From: Gemmatimonas sp. UBA7669
Lineage (GTDB): Bacteria; Gemmatimonadota; Gemmatimonadetes; Gemmatimonadales; Gemmatimonadaceae
DNA: 64,000 nucleotides
Assembly (NCBI RefSeq): GCF_002483225.1
Contig: NZ_DLHL01000048.1
Span: forward strand, 38,992 to 102,991
Reading direction: 5' to 3'
A program made the position numbers and the translations under genes. Below are positions 35,523 through 43,812 of the stretch, one piece after another. How positions within the stretch are numbered: the first letter of the stretch is position 1; each line of letters starts with the position of its first letter. The notes beneath the pieces are model-generated. The model searched no databases. It saw only the letters and a list, made by a program, of their open reading frames with translations, and was not told the DNA's origin.

Positions 35523-36373
35523 GTGATGCCGCCACGTCGCCGACACCGGCGTTCGTGGACCTGCAGGTGCACAGCACCGCATCTGATGGCGCCCTGCCAC
35601 CGGCAGCTGTGGTGGAGGCGGCCGCGGCCGCGAACCTGTATGCCATGGCCCTCACTGATCACGACACCGTGGACGGCCTCGCGGAAGCGCGGGAAGCGGG
35701 CGAGCGTCTGGGGGTGCGTATCGTGCCAGGAGTGGAGCTCTCCACGTACTTCGTGGACGACGAGCTGCACTTGCTCGGGTTGCATCTCGCACAGCCGGAC
35801 ACCATGGCCGCTGCCCTCGAGCGCCTCAAGGCCGATCGTGTCGCGCGCGCCGAGGAGATCGTGGAGATCCTCAATCGTCATGGCATCCCGCTGACCATGG
35901 AGGCCGTACGCGCCGAAGCAGGCGACGCAGCGGTGGGACGTCCGCACATTGCGCGCGCGATGGTGGCCGGGGGCTGGGTGAGCGAGTTTCGCGACGCCTT
36001 CGACAAGTGGATTGGGTGGAAGCGTCCCGCCTACGTGCCGCGTGAACGCTTCGAAGTGGCCGATGCCATCACGCTCGTGCATGAAGCCGGCGGCCTCGCC
36101 GTGTGGGCGCATCCGGGAGAAGCGGCCACGGTTCCGCGCCTCACGCGTCTCAAGGCGCTTGGCCTCGACGGCGTGGAGTGCCTGCATCCCAGCCATCCGC
36201 CCTATCTTGTCACGCGACTCGTTGAGCATGCCGAGAAGGTGGAGCTGCTGCCCAGCGGGGGGTCCGATTGGCATGGCACGCTCGAAGGGCCGCGTCGCCT
36301 CGGAGGGCAGTTGGTACCCAAGGTCTGGCTCGATTGGCAGGATGAAGCGGTCGCCAGAGGACGGATCGGCTGA
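35519..36373 (+). CDS. PHP-domain phosphoesterase (TrpH / RNase AM-like)
   Basis: 284 residues. Metal-binding PHP motifs: FVDLQVHSTASDG (H-x-H variant Q-V-H), ALTDHDTVDGL, VPGVELST, a C-terminal GGSDWHG, and the conserved VWAHPGEA. These fit the YciV/TrpH group, which hydrolyses 3',5'-nucleoside bisphosphates and trims RNA 5' ends. A GTG start overlaps the previous stop. The next start is one base past its stop, so it belongs to the same compact operon. Confidence 0.88.
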   Translation: MSDAATSPTPAFVDLQVHSTASDGALPPAAVVEAAAAANLYAMALTDHDTVDGLAEAREAGERLGVRIVPGVELSTYFVDDELHLLGLHLAQPDTMAAALERLKADRVARAEEIVEILNRHGIPLTMEAVRAEAGDAAVGRPHIARAMVAGGWVSEFRDAFDKWIGWKRPAYVPRERFEVADAITLVHEAGGLAVWAHPGEAATVPRLTRLKALGLDGVECLHPSHPPYLVTRLVEHAEKVELLPSGGSDWHGTLEGPRRLGGQLVPKVWLDWQDEAVARGRIG

Positions 36374-36374
36374 C

Positions 36375-37115
36375 GTGAGCGACACGGCCACGCTTCGCAC
36401 GGTGCTCGTCACCGGCGGCGCCCGTCGTTTGGGGGCGGCCATCGTGCGCAGCTTTGCGGAGCGCGGGTACCATGTGGTCATCCACCACGGACACTCTGGC
36501 GCGGAGGCCGAGGAGCTGGCGCGGCGATTGCGCGAGGAGTTCGGCACCACGTCGCACCTGCTGCAGGCCGACCTGACCGAAGCCGATGCGCCGACCCGTG
36601 TGGTGGAGGAAGCGGCGCGTGCGTTCGGCCGCCTTGACGTGATTGTCAGCTCGGCGTCGCTCATGGAGATGGTGCCGTTCGACGAGGTCACGCCGGCGCA
36701 GTGGATGCGCACCGAGGCGGTCAATCTGCGCGCGCCGTTCTTTCTGTTGCAGGCGGCGGCGCGGTGGCTCGAACCCGGCGGCGTGTTTGTGCAGATGGCC
36801 GATCATCTGGCCACCGAAATGGGTTGGCCCAATCTGCTGCCGCATCAGATCACCAAGTCCGCGCTCACGCAGCTCGTACGCGCGGGTGCGGACATGCTCG
36901 CACCGCATCGTCGCGTGAATGCTGTGGCCCCGGGCCTCGTGCTGCCGCCCGACGACATGCGTGACGCGTCGGTGACCGCGTTCCTGCGTGATGTGCCGCT
37001 GGCACGTGCTGGCGGTCCCGACGACGTGGTGCAGGCCATCCACGCGCTCGTGGACGCGCCATACATCACCGGTGTCATTCTGCCGGTGGACGGCGGACGT
37101 CACCTGAGGCGCTGA
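36375..37115 (+). CDS. Short-chain dehydrogenase, pteridine-reductase-like, catalytic Tyr replaced by His
   Basis: 246 residues from GTG 36375. Cofactor motif TGGARRLG (13-20) is the TGxxxRxG form of PTR1/FolM pteridine reductases, not the common TGxxxGIG. In the active site, where PTR1 has Asp, Tyr-x3-Lys, this protein has D143, H157 and K161 (HQITK); the usual Ser is also absent. The VNLRAPF and C-terminal ITGVILPVDGG motifs are normal. It might reduce dihydrobiopterin or dihydrofolate, but the Tyr-to-His change puts activity in doubt. Confidence 0.82.
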   Translation: MSDTATLRTVLVTGGARRLGAAIVRSFAERGYHVVIHHGHSGAEAEELARRLREEFGTTSHLLQADLTEADAPTRVVEEAARAFGRLDVIVSSASLMEMVPFDEVTPAQWMRTEAVNLRAPFFLLQAAARWLEPGGVFVQMADHLATEMGWPNLLPHQITKSALTQLVRAGADMLAPHRRVNAVAPGLVLPPDDMRDASVTAFLRDVPLARAGGPDDVVQAIHALVDAPYITGVILPVDGGRHLRR

Positions 37116-37122
37116 GGCACAG

Positions 37123-37905
37123 GTGCCGGACGCAGAAGCAGGCCGCGAGTTGGTCGCCCTGTCGCCGACCGCGCGTGCGCCACTGCACTTCGCGCACATC
37201 GTGGTCATGGGCGGTGGGTGTTACGGCAGCTGGTATACCCAGCAACTGGTGCGCGCCATGTCGCGCGGCGCCCTGACCGCCGCGAGGGTCGATGTGGTGG
37301 ATCAGGATGCGGCATGTCCTGTCGCCACCAGGTGGCGCGAGGGCGAATACGCCGGCTGGCCGGTGCATGTCGTCACCGAATCGTGGACCAGCTATCTCGC
37401 ACGCTGGTGGAGTGCCGGTCCGGACGCGTTGGCGGGACACGCCATGGTGCCGTCACCGCTCATGCCGCACCTCTGCTTCGAGTGGCTGCTCGAGCGCGCC
37501 CGCCTGCGTTGGCCCGGGCGTGAGGTCCGTGCCGAACCTTTGCGCACCGCGCCGCCTACTCCTTGGGAGCGGGCCGCTCCGGACCTGCGGCACTATGTGA
37601 GCTTTGCCACCTGGATGTGCCCGGTGAACTGCGTCGAGCCGGCGCGCTGTCCGGCCACGCGAGGGCCCAGGGACTGGAGCATGCCGCTGGCCATGCAGCA
37701 GTTCGCCGATAGCGACCCGTCACTCGACGCGGCCGTTATCTTTCCCTGCGTCCATAGGACCTACGGCGTGGGGATGATCGACGTGGCGCCCATCGTCGCG
37801 GCCGATGCCGCGCTGGCAGAGCGTGGAGCCAGCGGGCCGTTTCGCGCGTTGGTCGGTACGGTCTCCCATTGTCATGGGGCGCTGGGCGTTCTGTCCGTGT
37901 CATAA
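37123..37905 (+). CDS. Cysteine-rich protein of unknown family
   Basis: 260 residues from GTG 37123. The N-terminus has a nucleotide-binding-like strand-loop (HIVVMGGGCYGSWYTQQLV, 25-43). Eight cysteines: C33, C65, C118, C166, C170, C176, C209, C250. The cluster CPVNCVEPARC (166-176) has a CxxxCxxxxxC spacing suited to an Fe-S cluster or zinc. His residues are also frequent near the C-terminus (CVHRTY; SHCHGA). No signal peptide. It directly follows the SDR gene by seven bases. I do not recognise the family; a redox or metal-binding role is inferred only. Confidence 0.7.
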   Translation: MPDAEAGRELVALSPTARAPLHFAHIVVMGGGCYGSWYTQQLVRAMSRGALTAARVDVVDQDAACPVATRWREGEYAGWPVHVVTESWTSYLARWWSAGPDALAGHAMVPSPLMPHLCFEWLLERARLRWPGREVRAEPLRTAPPTPWERAAPDLRHYVSFATWMCPVNCVEPARCPATRGPRDWSMPLAMQQFADSDPSLDAAVIFPCVHRTYGVGMIDVAPIVAADAALAERGASGPFRALVGTVSHCHGALGVLSVS

Positions 37906-37960
37906 ACGGTCCTTCGCGATCGTTCATCCTCGATTGTCTCACGTTTCCCGACTGTCGCTC

Positions 37961-38992
37961 ATGTCTGCTTCGACTCCCGGCTCGACCGCTGGCGCTGCGC
38001 CAGAAAACGTCGTCATCATCGGCTCCGGACCTGCGGCCTGGACCGCGGCCATCTATGCCGCGCGTGCCAACCTGCGGCCTCTGGTGTTCGAGGGAGAACC
38101 GGTGGGCACGGAGTTGCCCGGTGGCCAGCTCATGCTCACCACCGACATCGAGAACTTCCCGGGCTTTCCCGAGCCGCTCAGCGGCCCCGAGCTCATGGAG
38201 CGCGTCAAGGCGCAGGCCGTGCATCACGGCACGCGTGTCGTCTCCGAACTCGTGAAGGAAGTGCGACTCGGCGAGCGGCCGTTTACCGTCGTGCCCAACT
38301 ACAGCGAGCCCGTGCAGGCGCACACCGTCATCGTGGCCACCGGCGCGGCGGCCAAGTGGATTGGTCTGCCCAACGAGCAGCGGCTGGCCACCACGGGCGG
38401 TGGGGTGTCGGCCTGCGCCGTGTGTGACGGCGCCATGCCGTTCTATCGCAACAAGCGGCTCGTGGTGGTTGGTGGTGGCGACACGGCCATGGAAGAGACG
38501 CTGTATCTCACGAAGTTCGCGAGTGAAGTGGTGGTCGTGCATCGTCGCGACAGCTTCCGCGCCAGCAAGGTCATGGCGCAGCGCGTGCTGTCGCATCCCA
38601 AGGTGCGGGTCATCTGGAATGCGCGAGTCACCGACGTGCTCGGCGACGATTTCATCACCGGTGTGCGTCTCGAGGATACCGTGACCGGCGCCACCAGTGA
38701 GCTCGAAGTGGGCGGGCTCTTTGTCGCCATCGGCCACACGCCCAACACGCGCTTTCTGGCCGGCCAGCTCAGCACGACCGAGCATGGCTACGTGCAGGTC
38801 ACGCCAGGCCGCACGGCAACCAGTGTCGACGGGGTGTTTGCCGCGGGTGATGTCATCGACGACTACTACCGCCAGGCCATCACCTCGGCGGGCACGGGCT
38901 GCATGGCCGCGCTCGAAGCCGAACGTTGGTTGGCACATCACGGCATCGAAGACAGCGCGGCGCCGGAAGCGGCGCACGTCGCCGCACACTGA
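37961..38992 (+). CDS. trxB: Thioredoxin reductase
   Basis: 343 residues. FAD motif VIIGSGPAAWTAAIYAAR (18-35), redox-active C152-A-V-C155 in SACAVCDGAMP, NAD(P)H motif VVVGGGDTAMEE, VHRRDSFRAS (the HRRxxxRA NADPH specificity motif) and C-terminal FAAGDVIDDYYRQAITSAGTGCMAA. Transfers electrons from NADPH to thioredoxin in the cytoplasm. CAVC rather than CATC is a common variant. A C-terminal tail of about 25 Ala/His-rich residues is longer than usual. ATG 37961 is preferred; the frame is open upstream without a good start. Confidence 0.95.
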   Translation: MSASTPGSTAGAAPENVVIIGSGPAAWTAAIYAARANLRPLVFEGEPVGTELPGGQLMLTTDIENFPGFPEPLSGPELMERVKAQAVHHGTRVVSELVKEVRLGERPFTVVPNYSEPVQAHTVIVATGAAAKWIGLPNEQRLATTGGGVSACAVCDGAMPFYRNKRLVVVGGGDTAMEETLYLTKFASEVVVVHRRDSFRASKVMAQRVLSHPKVRVIWNARVTDVLGDDFITGVRLEDTVTGATSELEVGGLFVAIGHTPNTRFLAGQLSTTEHGYVQVTPGRTATSVDGVFAAGDVIDDYYRQAITSAGTGCMAALEAERWLAHHGIEDSAAPEAAHVAAH

Positions 38993-39012
38993 AAGGACCA
39001 CAGGACACGAGC

Positions 39013-39666
39013 GTGAGTCGCCCATTGCAGGTCCGTCAGCTCACCGTGGGGCCGCTGGAGGAGAACTGCTGGCTCCTCGCCGATCCCGAGTCCGGTGAGG
39101 CGGTGCTCGTCGACCCGGGCGATGAACCGGAGCGTTTGCTTGCGGCGGTGAAGGAGAGTGGTTGCGCGCTTGCTGGCGTGTGGCTCACGCACGCGCACTT
39201 CGATCACGTGGGTGGTGTCGCCGGCATCGTGCGCGCCGCCCAGGTGCCCATCTGGTTGCATCCGGCAGATCAGCCACTCTACGAGCGTGCCGCTGACAGC
39301 GCCGCCCGTTGGGGGCTCTCGGTGGAAACACCACCACCGGCCACGCACACCCTCGCCGAAGGCGACGTCATGACGCTGGGTGCCTATCGCTTTGACGTCT
39401 GGCATGTGCCGGGTCACGCACCGGGGCACGTGGCGTTTGTGGGCCACGGCCTCTGTGTGTCGGGTGACGTGCTGTTCGCCGGTTCCATCGGCCGCACCGA
39501 CCTGCCGCTCTGCGATCCGCAGGCCATGCACCGCTCGCTTCAGCGTCTTGCGACACAGGACGACAGTGTGAGGGTATTGCCTGGACACGGTGTTACCACC
39601 ACCATCGGACGTGAGCGTGCGTCCAATCCCTTTCTGCATGGAGCGGCTCGGCCCATCGGGGCCTGA
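39013..39666 (+). CDS. MBL-fold hydrolase, glyoxalase II-like
   Basis: 217 residues from GTG 39013. Metal motif THAHFDHVGG, then GHAPGH, SGDVLFAGSIGRTD and a final PGHG, in the order of hydroxyacylglutathione-hydrolase-type metallo-beta-lactamase-fold enzymes of about 210 residues. Probably hydrolyses a thioester or is a short glyoxalase II-like enzyme; without the C-terminal glutathione-binding domain the substrate is open. It follows trxB by 20 bases. Confidence 0.9.
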   Translation: MSRPLQVRQLTVGPLEENCWLLADPESGEAVLVDPGDEPERLLAAVKESGCALAGVWLTHAHFDHVGGVAGIVRAAQVPIWLHPADQPLYERAADSAARWGLSVETPPPATHTLAEGDVMTLGAYRFDVWHVPGHAPGHVAFVGHGLCVSGDVLFAGSIGRTDLPLCDPQAMHRSLQRLATQDDSVRVLPGHGVTTTIGRERASNPFLHGAARPIGA

Positions 39667-39696
39667 CGCGGCATCCGGCACCAGAGACTTTCCATC

Positions 39697-40509
39697 ATGT
39701 CCAGCCTTTCCCTGCGCACGGCCCGCCGCGCCGCTGTTCTGACCACGCTCGCGCTCATTGGCGCTTGTGGCGGCCTCACCGACAATTCCACGCCCACGCC
39801 CAATCGCTACGGTGCCGTGAACATTCGCGGACGGGCCACCAGCAACACGGCGGTGCGCGCGAATGCCACGGTGATCTTCTTCGAAGCCATCACCATCGCC
39901 GTGCCCAACAGCACGCTGCAGCAGTCGGACAACTGCATCTTCCAGGGCGTAGACACCCTGCCGCAGGTGGCGCGTGGACAGTTCCGCGCCGGTGAGTCGG
40001 TGGCCCTGACCGCCAGTGGCAACACCATCACCATGCCGTATGCCGACGCCCTGCAGCGCTACGCCACGCCCGATGCCAGCCCGCTGCTGTACACCGGTGG
40101 TGAGGTGGCGCAGGTCAGCATTCCCGGCAGCGCCGGCGCGTTTCCTGCCCAGAACATCTCGGTGAAGCTGGCCGAACCGCTGCTGCCGCAGGCGCTCACG
40201 CTGCCCCAGCCCGGTTTGCCGCTGCCAGTGCGCTGGAACGCCACCAACGATCCCACGGCGGCCGTCATCATCCAGCTCAAGTACGCTGACCCCACGTCGT
40301 CCAGCTTTGCCAATCGCCAGGTGTACTGCGAAGTGAAGGACGACGGCGCGTTCGACATCCCGGCCAACGGTCTGACGAGCTTCCTCATCAGCCCGGCCAA
40401 TTTGCGGTCGCTCACACTCACGCGCTGGCGCACCAACGAAGTGTTGCCCGACGCCAAGACGGTGCTGCACATCGTCACCAGCGTCGACACCGTCGTCGCG
40501 CTGCCCTGA
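39697..40509 (+). CDS. Lipoprotein of unknown function
   Basis: 270 residues. Lipobox LALIGAC with cysteine about residue 25. The rest is beta-rich, with three segments that could be immunoglobulin-like strands (VNIRGRATSNTAVRANATVIFFEAI; GGEVAQVSIPGSA; VIIQLKYAD). One internal Cys pair may form a disulphide. No family recognised. The stop overlaps the aspartase ATG (TGATG), an unexpected pairing for a surface lipoprotein. Confidence 0.7.
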   Translation: MSSLSLRTARRAAVLTTLALIGACGGLTDNSTPTPNRYGAVNIRGRATSNTAVRANATVIFFEAITIAVPNSTLQQSDNCIFQGVDTLPQVARGQFRAGESVALTASGNTITMPYADALQRYATPDASPLLYTGGEVAQVSIPGSAGAFPAQNISVKLAEPLLPQALTLPQPGLPLPVRWNATNDPTAAVIIQLKYADPTSSSFANRQVYCEVKDDGAFDIPANGLTSFLISPANLRSLTLTRWRTNEVLPDAKTVLHIVTSVDTVVALP

Positions 40510-41927
40510 TGCGTACCGAGCGTGATCCGCTCGGCACGCGCGACGTGCCCGATAGCGCCTTGTACGGCATTCAGACCGTGCGCGCGCTCGAGAACTTCGC
40601 CATCTCGGGTCAACGTCCCCTCGAGCCGTTTGTCATCGCGCAGGTGTGGATCAAGAAGGCGGCGGCGCTCACGCACCGCGACACGGGGCGGCTGGCGCCG
40701 GAGATTGCCCAGGCCATTGTTGCTGCGGCTGACGAAGTGTTGGCCGGGCAGCATCAGGAACAGTTCGTCGTCGATCCGTGGCAGGCCGGGGCCGGCACGT
40801 CGCACAACATGAACGTGAACGAGGTGCTGGCCAATCGCGCCAACGAGTTGCTGGGAAAGGCGCGGGGCCAGTATGTGCCCGTGCATCCCAATGACCATGT
40901 GAACATGGCGCAGAGCACCAACGATACGATCCCCACCAACATCCGCCTGGCGGTGTTGCGGCAGTGGCCGTTGCTGCGCTCGGCGTTGGAGGCACTCACC
41001 GAATCGCTGGCCGGCAAGGGCAGGGAATTCGATCACGTCGTGAAGGCGGGGCGTACGCACCTGCAGGACGCCATGCCCATTCGTCTCGGGCAGGAGTTTG
41101 CCGCCTACGCCGGCACCATGACCCGCACCCTGCGCCGACTGCACGAGGCGGTTGACTATCTCAACGACCTCGGCATCGGTGGGTCGGCCGTTGGTACCGG
41201 CGTCACCGTCGAACCCAGCTATCCCGAGCGCACGGTCGCTCATCTGCGCGAAATCACGGGTATCACCACGTTGCGTGTGGGCGCCGATCGCATCCAGCTC
41301 ATGCAGAGCATGGGAGATGTGGCCGCGTTCAGCGGTGCGCTGCGCGGACTGGCCATTGAGTTGTCGAAAATCTCCAGCGATCTGCGCCTCATGGTGTCGG
41401 GCCCGCGAACCGGTTTCGACGAGATCGTGCTCCCGGCCGTCCAGCCCGGGTCCAGCATCATGCCGGGCAAGATCAACCCGAGCATCCCGGAGATGGTGAA
41501 CCAGGTGTGCTTCCAGGTCATCGGCTGCGACACCACGGTCACGCTGGCAGCCGAGCATGGGCAGTTGGAGCTCAACGTCATGATGCCGGTCATCGCACAC
41601 AACGTGCTGCTGTCCATGCAACTGCTCACCAACGCGATCGACAGCTTCACCACGCGCTGTGTGCAGGGCATCGCGGCCAACGAAGCCATGTGCGCGTATT
41701 GGGTGGAACGCTCGGCGGCGCTGGCCACCGCGCTCATGCCCCAGATTGGCTACGCGGCGGCCGCCGAACTGGCCAAACGGAGCGTACGTGAAGGCGTGCT
41801 CATCCGGGACCTGGTCCGCCGGGAAGGGGTACTACCGGAGGACGAGGTGGATACGGTGCTGGACCTGCGCCGCCTCACGGAAATCGGCGTCCCGTCCGGG
41901 GCGCATGGCAGCAGCGCCGGGGGCTGA
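40509..41927 (+). CDS. aspA: Aspartate ammonia-lyase (aspartase)
   Basis: 472 residues, fumarase/aspartase superfamily. The SS-loop signature GSSIMPGKINPSIPE has the IPE ending of aspartases, where fumarases have QCE, and the following MVNQVCFQVIGCDTTVTLAAE also fits AspA. Other motifs: AGAGTSHNMNVNEV, NMAQSTNDTIPTN, GRTHLQDAMP. Converts aspartate to fumarate and NH3. PGK in place of the aspartase PAK is a fumarase-like touch, so fumarase remains a minor alternative. Confidence 0.88.
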   Translation: MRTERDPLGTRDVPDSALYGIQTVRALENFAISGQRPLEPFVIAQVWIKKAAALTHRDTGRLAPEIAQAIVAAADEVLAGQHQEQFVVDPWQAGAGTSHNMNVNEVLANRANELLGKARGQYVPVHPNDHVNMAQSTNDTIPTNIRLAVLRQWPLLRSALEALTESLAGKGREFDHVVKAGRTHLQDAMPIRLGQEFAAYAGTMTRTLRRLHEAVDYLNDLGIGGSAVGTGVTVEPSYPERTVAHLREITGITTLRVGADRIQLMQSMGDVAAFSGALRGLAIELSKISSDLRLMVSGPRTGFDEIVLPAVQPGSSIMPGKINPSIPEMVNQVCFQVIGCDTTVTLAAEHGQLELNVMMPVIAHNVLLSMQLLTNAIDSFTTRCVQGIAANEAMCAYWVERSAALATALMPQIGYAAAAELAKRSVREGVLIRDLVRREGVLPEDEVDTVLDLRRLTEIGVPSGAHGSSAGG

Positions 41928-41954
41928 GCTCCGCCGTCACGGCACCCGCGCGCC

Positions 41955-41983
41955 TTGTTTGTTCTCTCCCGTCGGCCTACACT
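41955..41983 (+). promoter_or_regulatory. Sigma-70-type promoter, predicted leaderless start
   Basis: -35 TTGTTT (41955-41960), 17-base spacer, -10 TACACT (41978-41983), then six bases to the ATG at 41990. Same geometry as the promoter at 9104. Transcription should start on the initiation codon. Confidence 0.65.
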
Positions 41984-41989
41984 GGACTC

Positions 41990-42484
41990 ATGCGGATTAC
42001 GACCTGGGCCGAATACGGCCTGATCTGTGCCTTGCACCTCGCCCGTCGGGCGGGAGACGGGCCCGTGACCGGTCGCGACATGGCGGCGCGGGAGCGACTC
42101 CCAGCCGACTATGTCGAGCAGATTCTGTTGCGCATGCGGCGGGCTGGCATCGTGAACAGCACGCGCGGTGCGCGGGGCGGCTACGCGTTGGCTCGCACAC
42201 CCGACGCCATCACGGTGCGGGATGTCATCAAGGCCTCCGAGTTGGCCACCTTCGATCTGCATTGCGTGTCCCATCCGGTTGATGCCGGGCGTTGCGGTGA
42301 ATCCGAGAACTGCAGCATTCGGCCGGTGTGGATGCTGCTGCAGCAGCGCATCGACGAGGTGCTCGAGGGCGTGAAGCTCAGCGATCTGCTGGCCGACGAA
42401 TCGGTTGTTCGTGATCGGGTGGGACTGCCGGCATACGAGCCGTCCCCCACCGTGCCAGGCGGTCTCCCCATCCTGCAGACCTGA
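41990..42484 (+). CDS. Rrf2-family transcriptional regulator, Fe-S sensing type
   Basis: 164 residues. Winged helix at the N-terminus (RITTWAEYGLICALHLAR; STRGARGGYALARTP wing). The three cysteines of the IscR/NsrR type are present: C92, C102, C108 (spacing x9, x5), so a [2Fe-2S] or [4Fe-4S] cluster is likely. Senses iron-sulfur status, NO or oxidative stress and controls target promoters. It lies alone with its own promoter, followed after nine bases by an unknown gene. It may also regulate the iscA-type gene at 27034, but nothing in the sequence shows this. Confidence 0.9.
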   Translation: MRITTWAEYGLICALHLARRAGDGPVTGRDMAARERLPADYVEQILLRMRRAGIVNSTRGARGGYALARTPDAITVRDVIKASELATFDLHCVSHPVDAGRCGESENCSIRPVWMLLQQRIDEVLEGVKLSDLLADESVVRDRVGLPAYEPSPTVPGGLPILQT

Positions 42485-42493
42485 CGGCGCGCC

Positions 42494-43027
42494 ATGGGCA
42501 TGTGGGGAGAATGGCGGGCGTCGCGTGAGCGCAGAATGCGGGCCGAGCGGTATCTCGGCACCGTCCTTCGGGACCCGTCGGCCACCGAGCTCCAGTGGTT
42601 GCAGTCGCTTGGCGTGTCAGGCGAGCGCGCCGCGCGTGAGTTGGTGTTCTGCCGGCGTGCCGTCGGGCTGATTGTCGCAGAGCGCGATGCGCTCGACGAC
42701 CGCACCGCGGCCGATGTGGCGCATCTGCTGGCGCCCGTCATCGCCGGCGAGGGCCGTCGTGATCCGGAGTACGGCGGAGCCTGGGCGGAGCGTTGGCGCG
42801 CGTACACGGCCGCGCTGGCCGTGCGGGGCAGCGCCGAGGCCCCGGCAGTGCGGCTCGCACGGGTCATGCTCGCGGCGGTCGGGATTCCCGAGCCGATACC
42901 GGAGGTGCTGCAGCACGCCACTCGTTATGTCATGGACACGCGCGGCCAATGCAACGAGAGTTTGCGCGCCGCCTACGGCGTGGCCACGCTGCCCGAGGAC
43001 GTGAAACCGTCTACGCTCGCGCACTGA
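42494..43027 (+). CDS. Protein of unknown function
   Basis: 177 residues, Arg/Ala-rich and predicted mostly helical (SRERRMRAERYLGTVL; ERAARELVFCRRAVGLIVAERDALD; VRLARVMLAAVGIP). Two cysteines only. No signal peptide or membrane segment. Starts nine bases after the Rrf2 regulator and is probably cotranscribed with it. Family not recognised. A terminator hairpin lies 40 bases after the stop. Confidence 0.7.
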   Translation: MGMWGEWRASRERRMRAERYLGTVLRDPSATELQWLQSLGVSGERAARELVFCRRAVGLIVAERDALDDRTAADVAHLLAPVIAGEGRRDPEYGGAWAERWRAYTAALAVRGSAEAPAVRLARVMLAAVGIPEPIPEVLQHATRYVMDTRGQCNESLRAAYGVATLPEDVKPSTLAH

Positions 43028-43067
43028 CGCGGGCAGACCGGAGCGGGCGGACAGAGTGGGAAAACAC

Positions 43068-43099
43068 AACGGGCAGCGACCGGATGGCCACTGCCCGTT
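43068..43099. terminator. Bidirectional terminator between gene and tRNA-Leu
   Basis: Perfect 9-bp stem (43068-43076 / 43091-43099). Followed on the plus strand by GGTTTTC and on the minus strand by GTGTTTTCC, so it ends both the plus-strand gene at 43027 and the minus-strand tRNA transcript. Confidence 0.85.
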
Positions 43100-43142
43100 G
43101 GTTTTCAGGGAACGTTTGCCGGTTGACCCGGGAAACGTGAGG

Positions 43143-43226
43143 TGCCGAAGGCCGGACTCGAACCGGCACGTCCTTGCGGACACTGCGCCCTGAACGCAGC
43201 GCGTCTACCAATTCCACCACTTCGGC
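43143..43226 (-). tRNA. tRNA-Leu, anticodon CAG
   Basis: Minus strand, 84 bases. Acceptor GCCGAAG pairs with CTTCGGC, D-loop TGGTAGACG, anticodon stem CTGCG/CGCAG with loop TTCAGGG giving anticodon CAG (reads CUG, the main Leu codon in this GC-rich sequence), long variable arm GTCCGCAAGGAC, T-arm GCCGGTTCGAGTCCGGC. Discriminator A. The CCA end is not encoded (CCT follows), so a CCA-adding enzyme is needed. Confidence 0.97.
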
Positions 43227-43268
43227 GTCTTGCCACGTGCCGGTGAACCCGGCAGCGGCAAGGCGGTA

Positions 43269-43298
43269 AGAATAGGCGAGGGGCACCCCGGAAGTCAA
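43269..43298 (-). promoter_or_regulatory. Strong promoter of tRNA-Leu
   Basis: Minus strand -35 TTGACT (43293-43298), 18-base spacer, -10 TATTCT (43269-43274), about 43 bases before the mature tRNA 5' end. The best match to the sigma-70 consensus in this window, as expected for a stable-RNA gene. Confidence 0.8.
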
Positions 43299-43333
43299 CG
43301 CTTGCGCCTCGTTCGATTACGTTAACACCACGT

Positions 43334-43804
43334 ATGGCTTCCAAGGACACCGAAGAGCAGACAGAACTCATCGTGCGCAACAAGCGCGCGCGCCTCGACT
43401 ACGAAATCCTCGACACCTGGGAAGCGGGCCTGGTGCTCACGGGGACCGAGGTCAAGGCGCTGCGCGATGGGCGTGCCAACCTCACCGATGCCTTCGGCAT
43501 CGTGAACGAGGGAGAGGTCTTCCTGCTCAACCTGCATATCGGCGCGTATGGGCATGGGAATGTGTTCAACCACGAGCCCACCCGGACGCGCAAACTGTTG
43601 CTGCACAAGCGGGAAATCCGTCGCATGATCGGGGCGGTGGAACGCCAGGGACTGACGCTGGTCCCCCTCGATTTGTACTTCAAGCAGGGGCGCGTGAAGA
43701 CGCGCATTGCTCTGGCGCGAGGGAAGCAGCAGCATGACAAGCGTGAAGATCTCAAGAAAAAGGACGCCGAGCGGGAAATCGCGCGTGCCTTGCGTTCGCG
43801 GTAG
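43334..43804 (+). CDS. smpB: SsrA-binding protein SmpB
   Basis: 156 residues, standard length. Motifs: RNKRARLDYEILDTWEAGL, LTGTEVKALRDGRANL, EVFLLNLHIGAYGHGNVFNH, RKLLLHKREIRRMIG, and a basic C-terminal tail (KQQHDKREDLKKKDAEREI) that enters the mRNA channel. Delivers tmRNA to stalled ribosomes. Divergent from tRNA-Leu. The tmRNA gene is not within the window. Confidence 0.97.
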   Translation: MASKDTEEQTELIVRNKRARLDYEILDTWEAGLVLTGTEVKALRDGRANLTDAFGIVNEGEVFLLNLHIGAYGHGNVFNHEPTRTRKLLLHKREIRRMIGAVERQGLTLVPLDLYFKQGRVKTRIALARGKQQHDKREDLKKKDAEREIARALRSR

Positions 43805-43812
43805 CTGGCCTC

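Noticed and set aside
43302..43333. Possible leaderless promoter for smpB (TTGCGC with TAACAC)
   Set aside because: Spacer of only 15 bases and a poor -10; not strong enough to claim.
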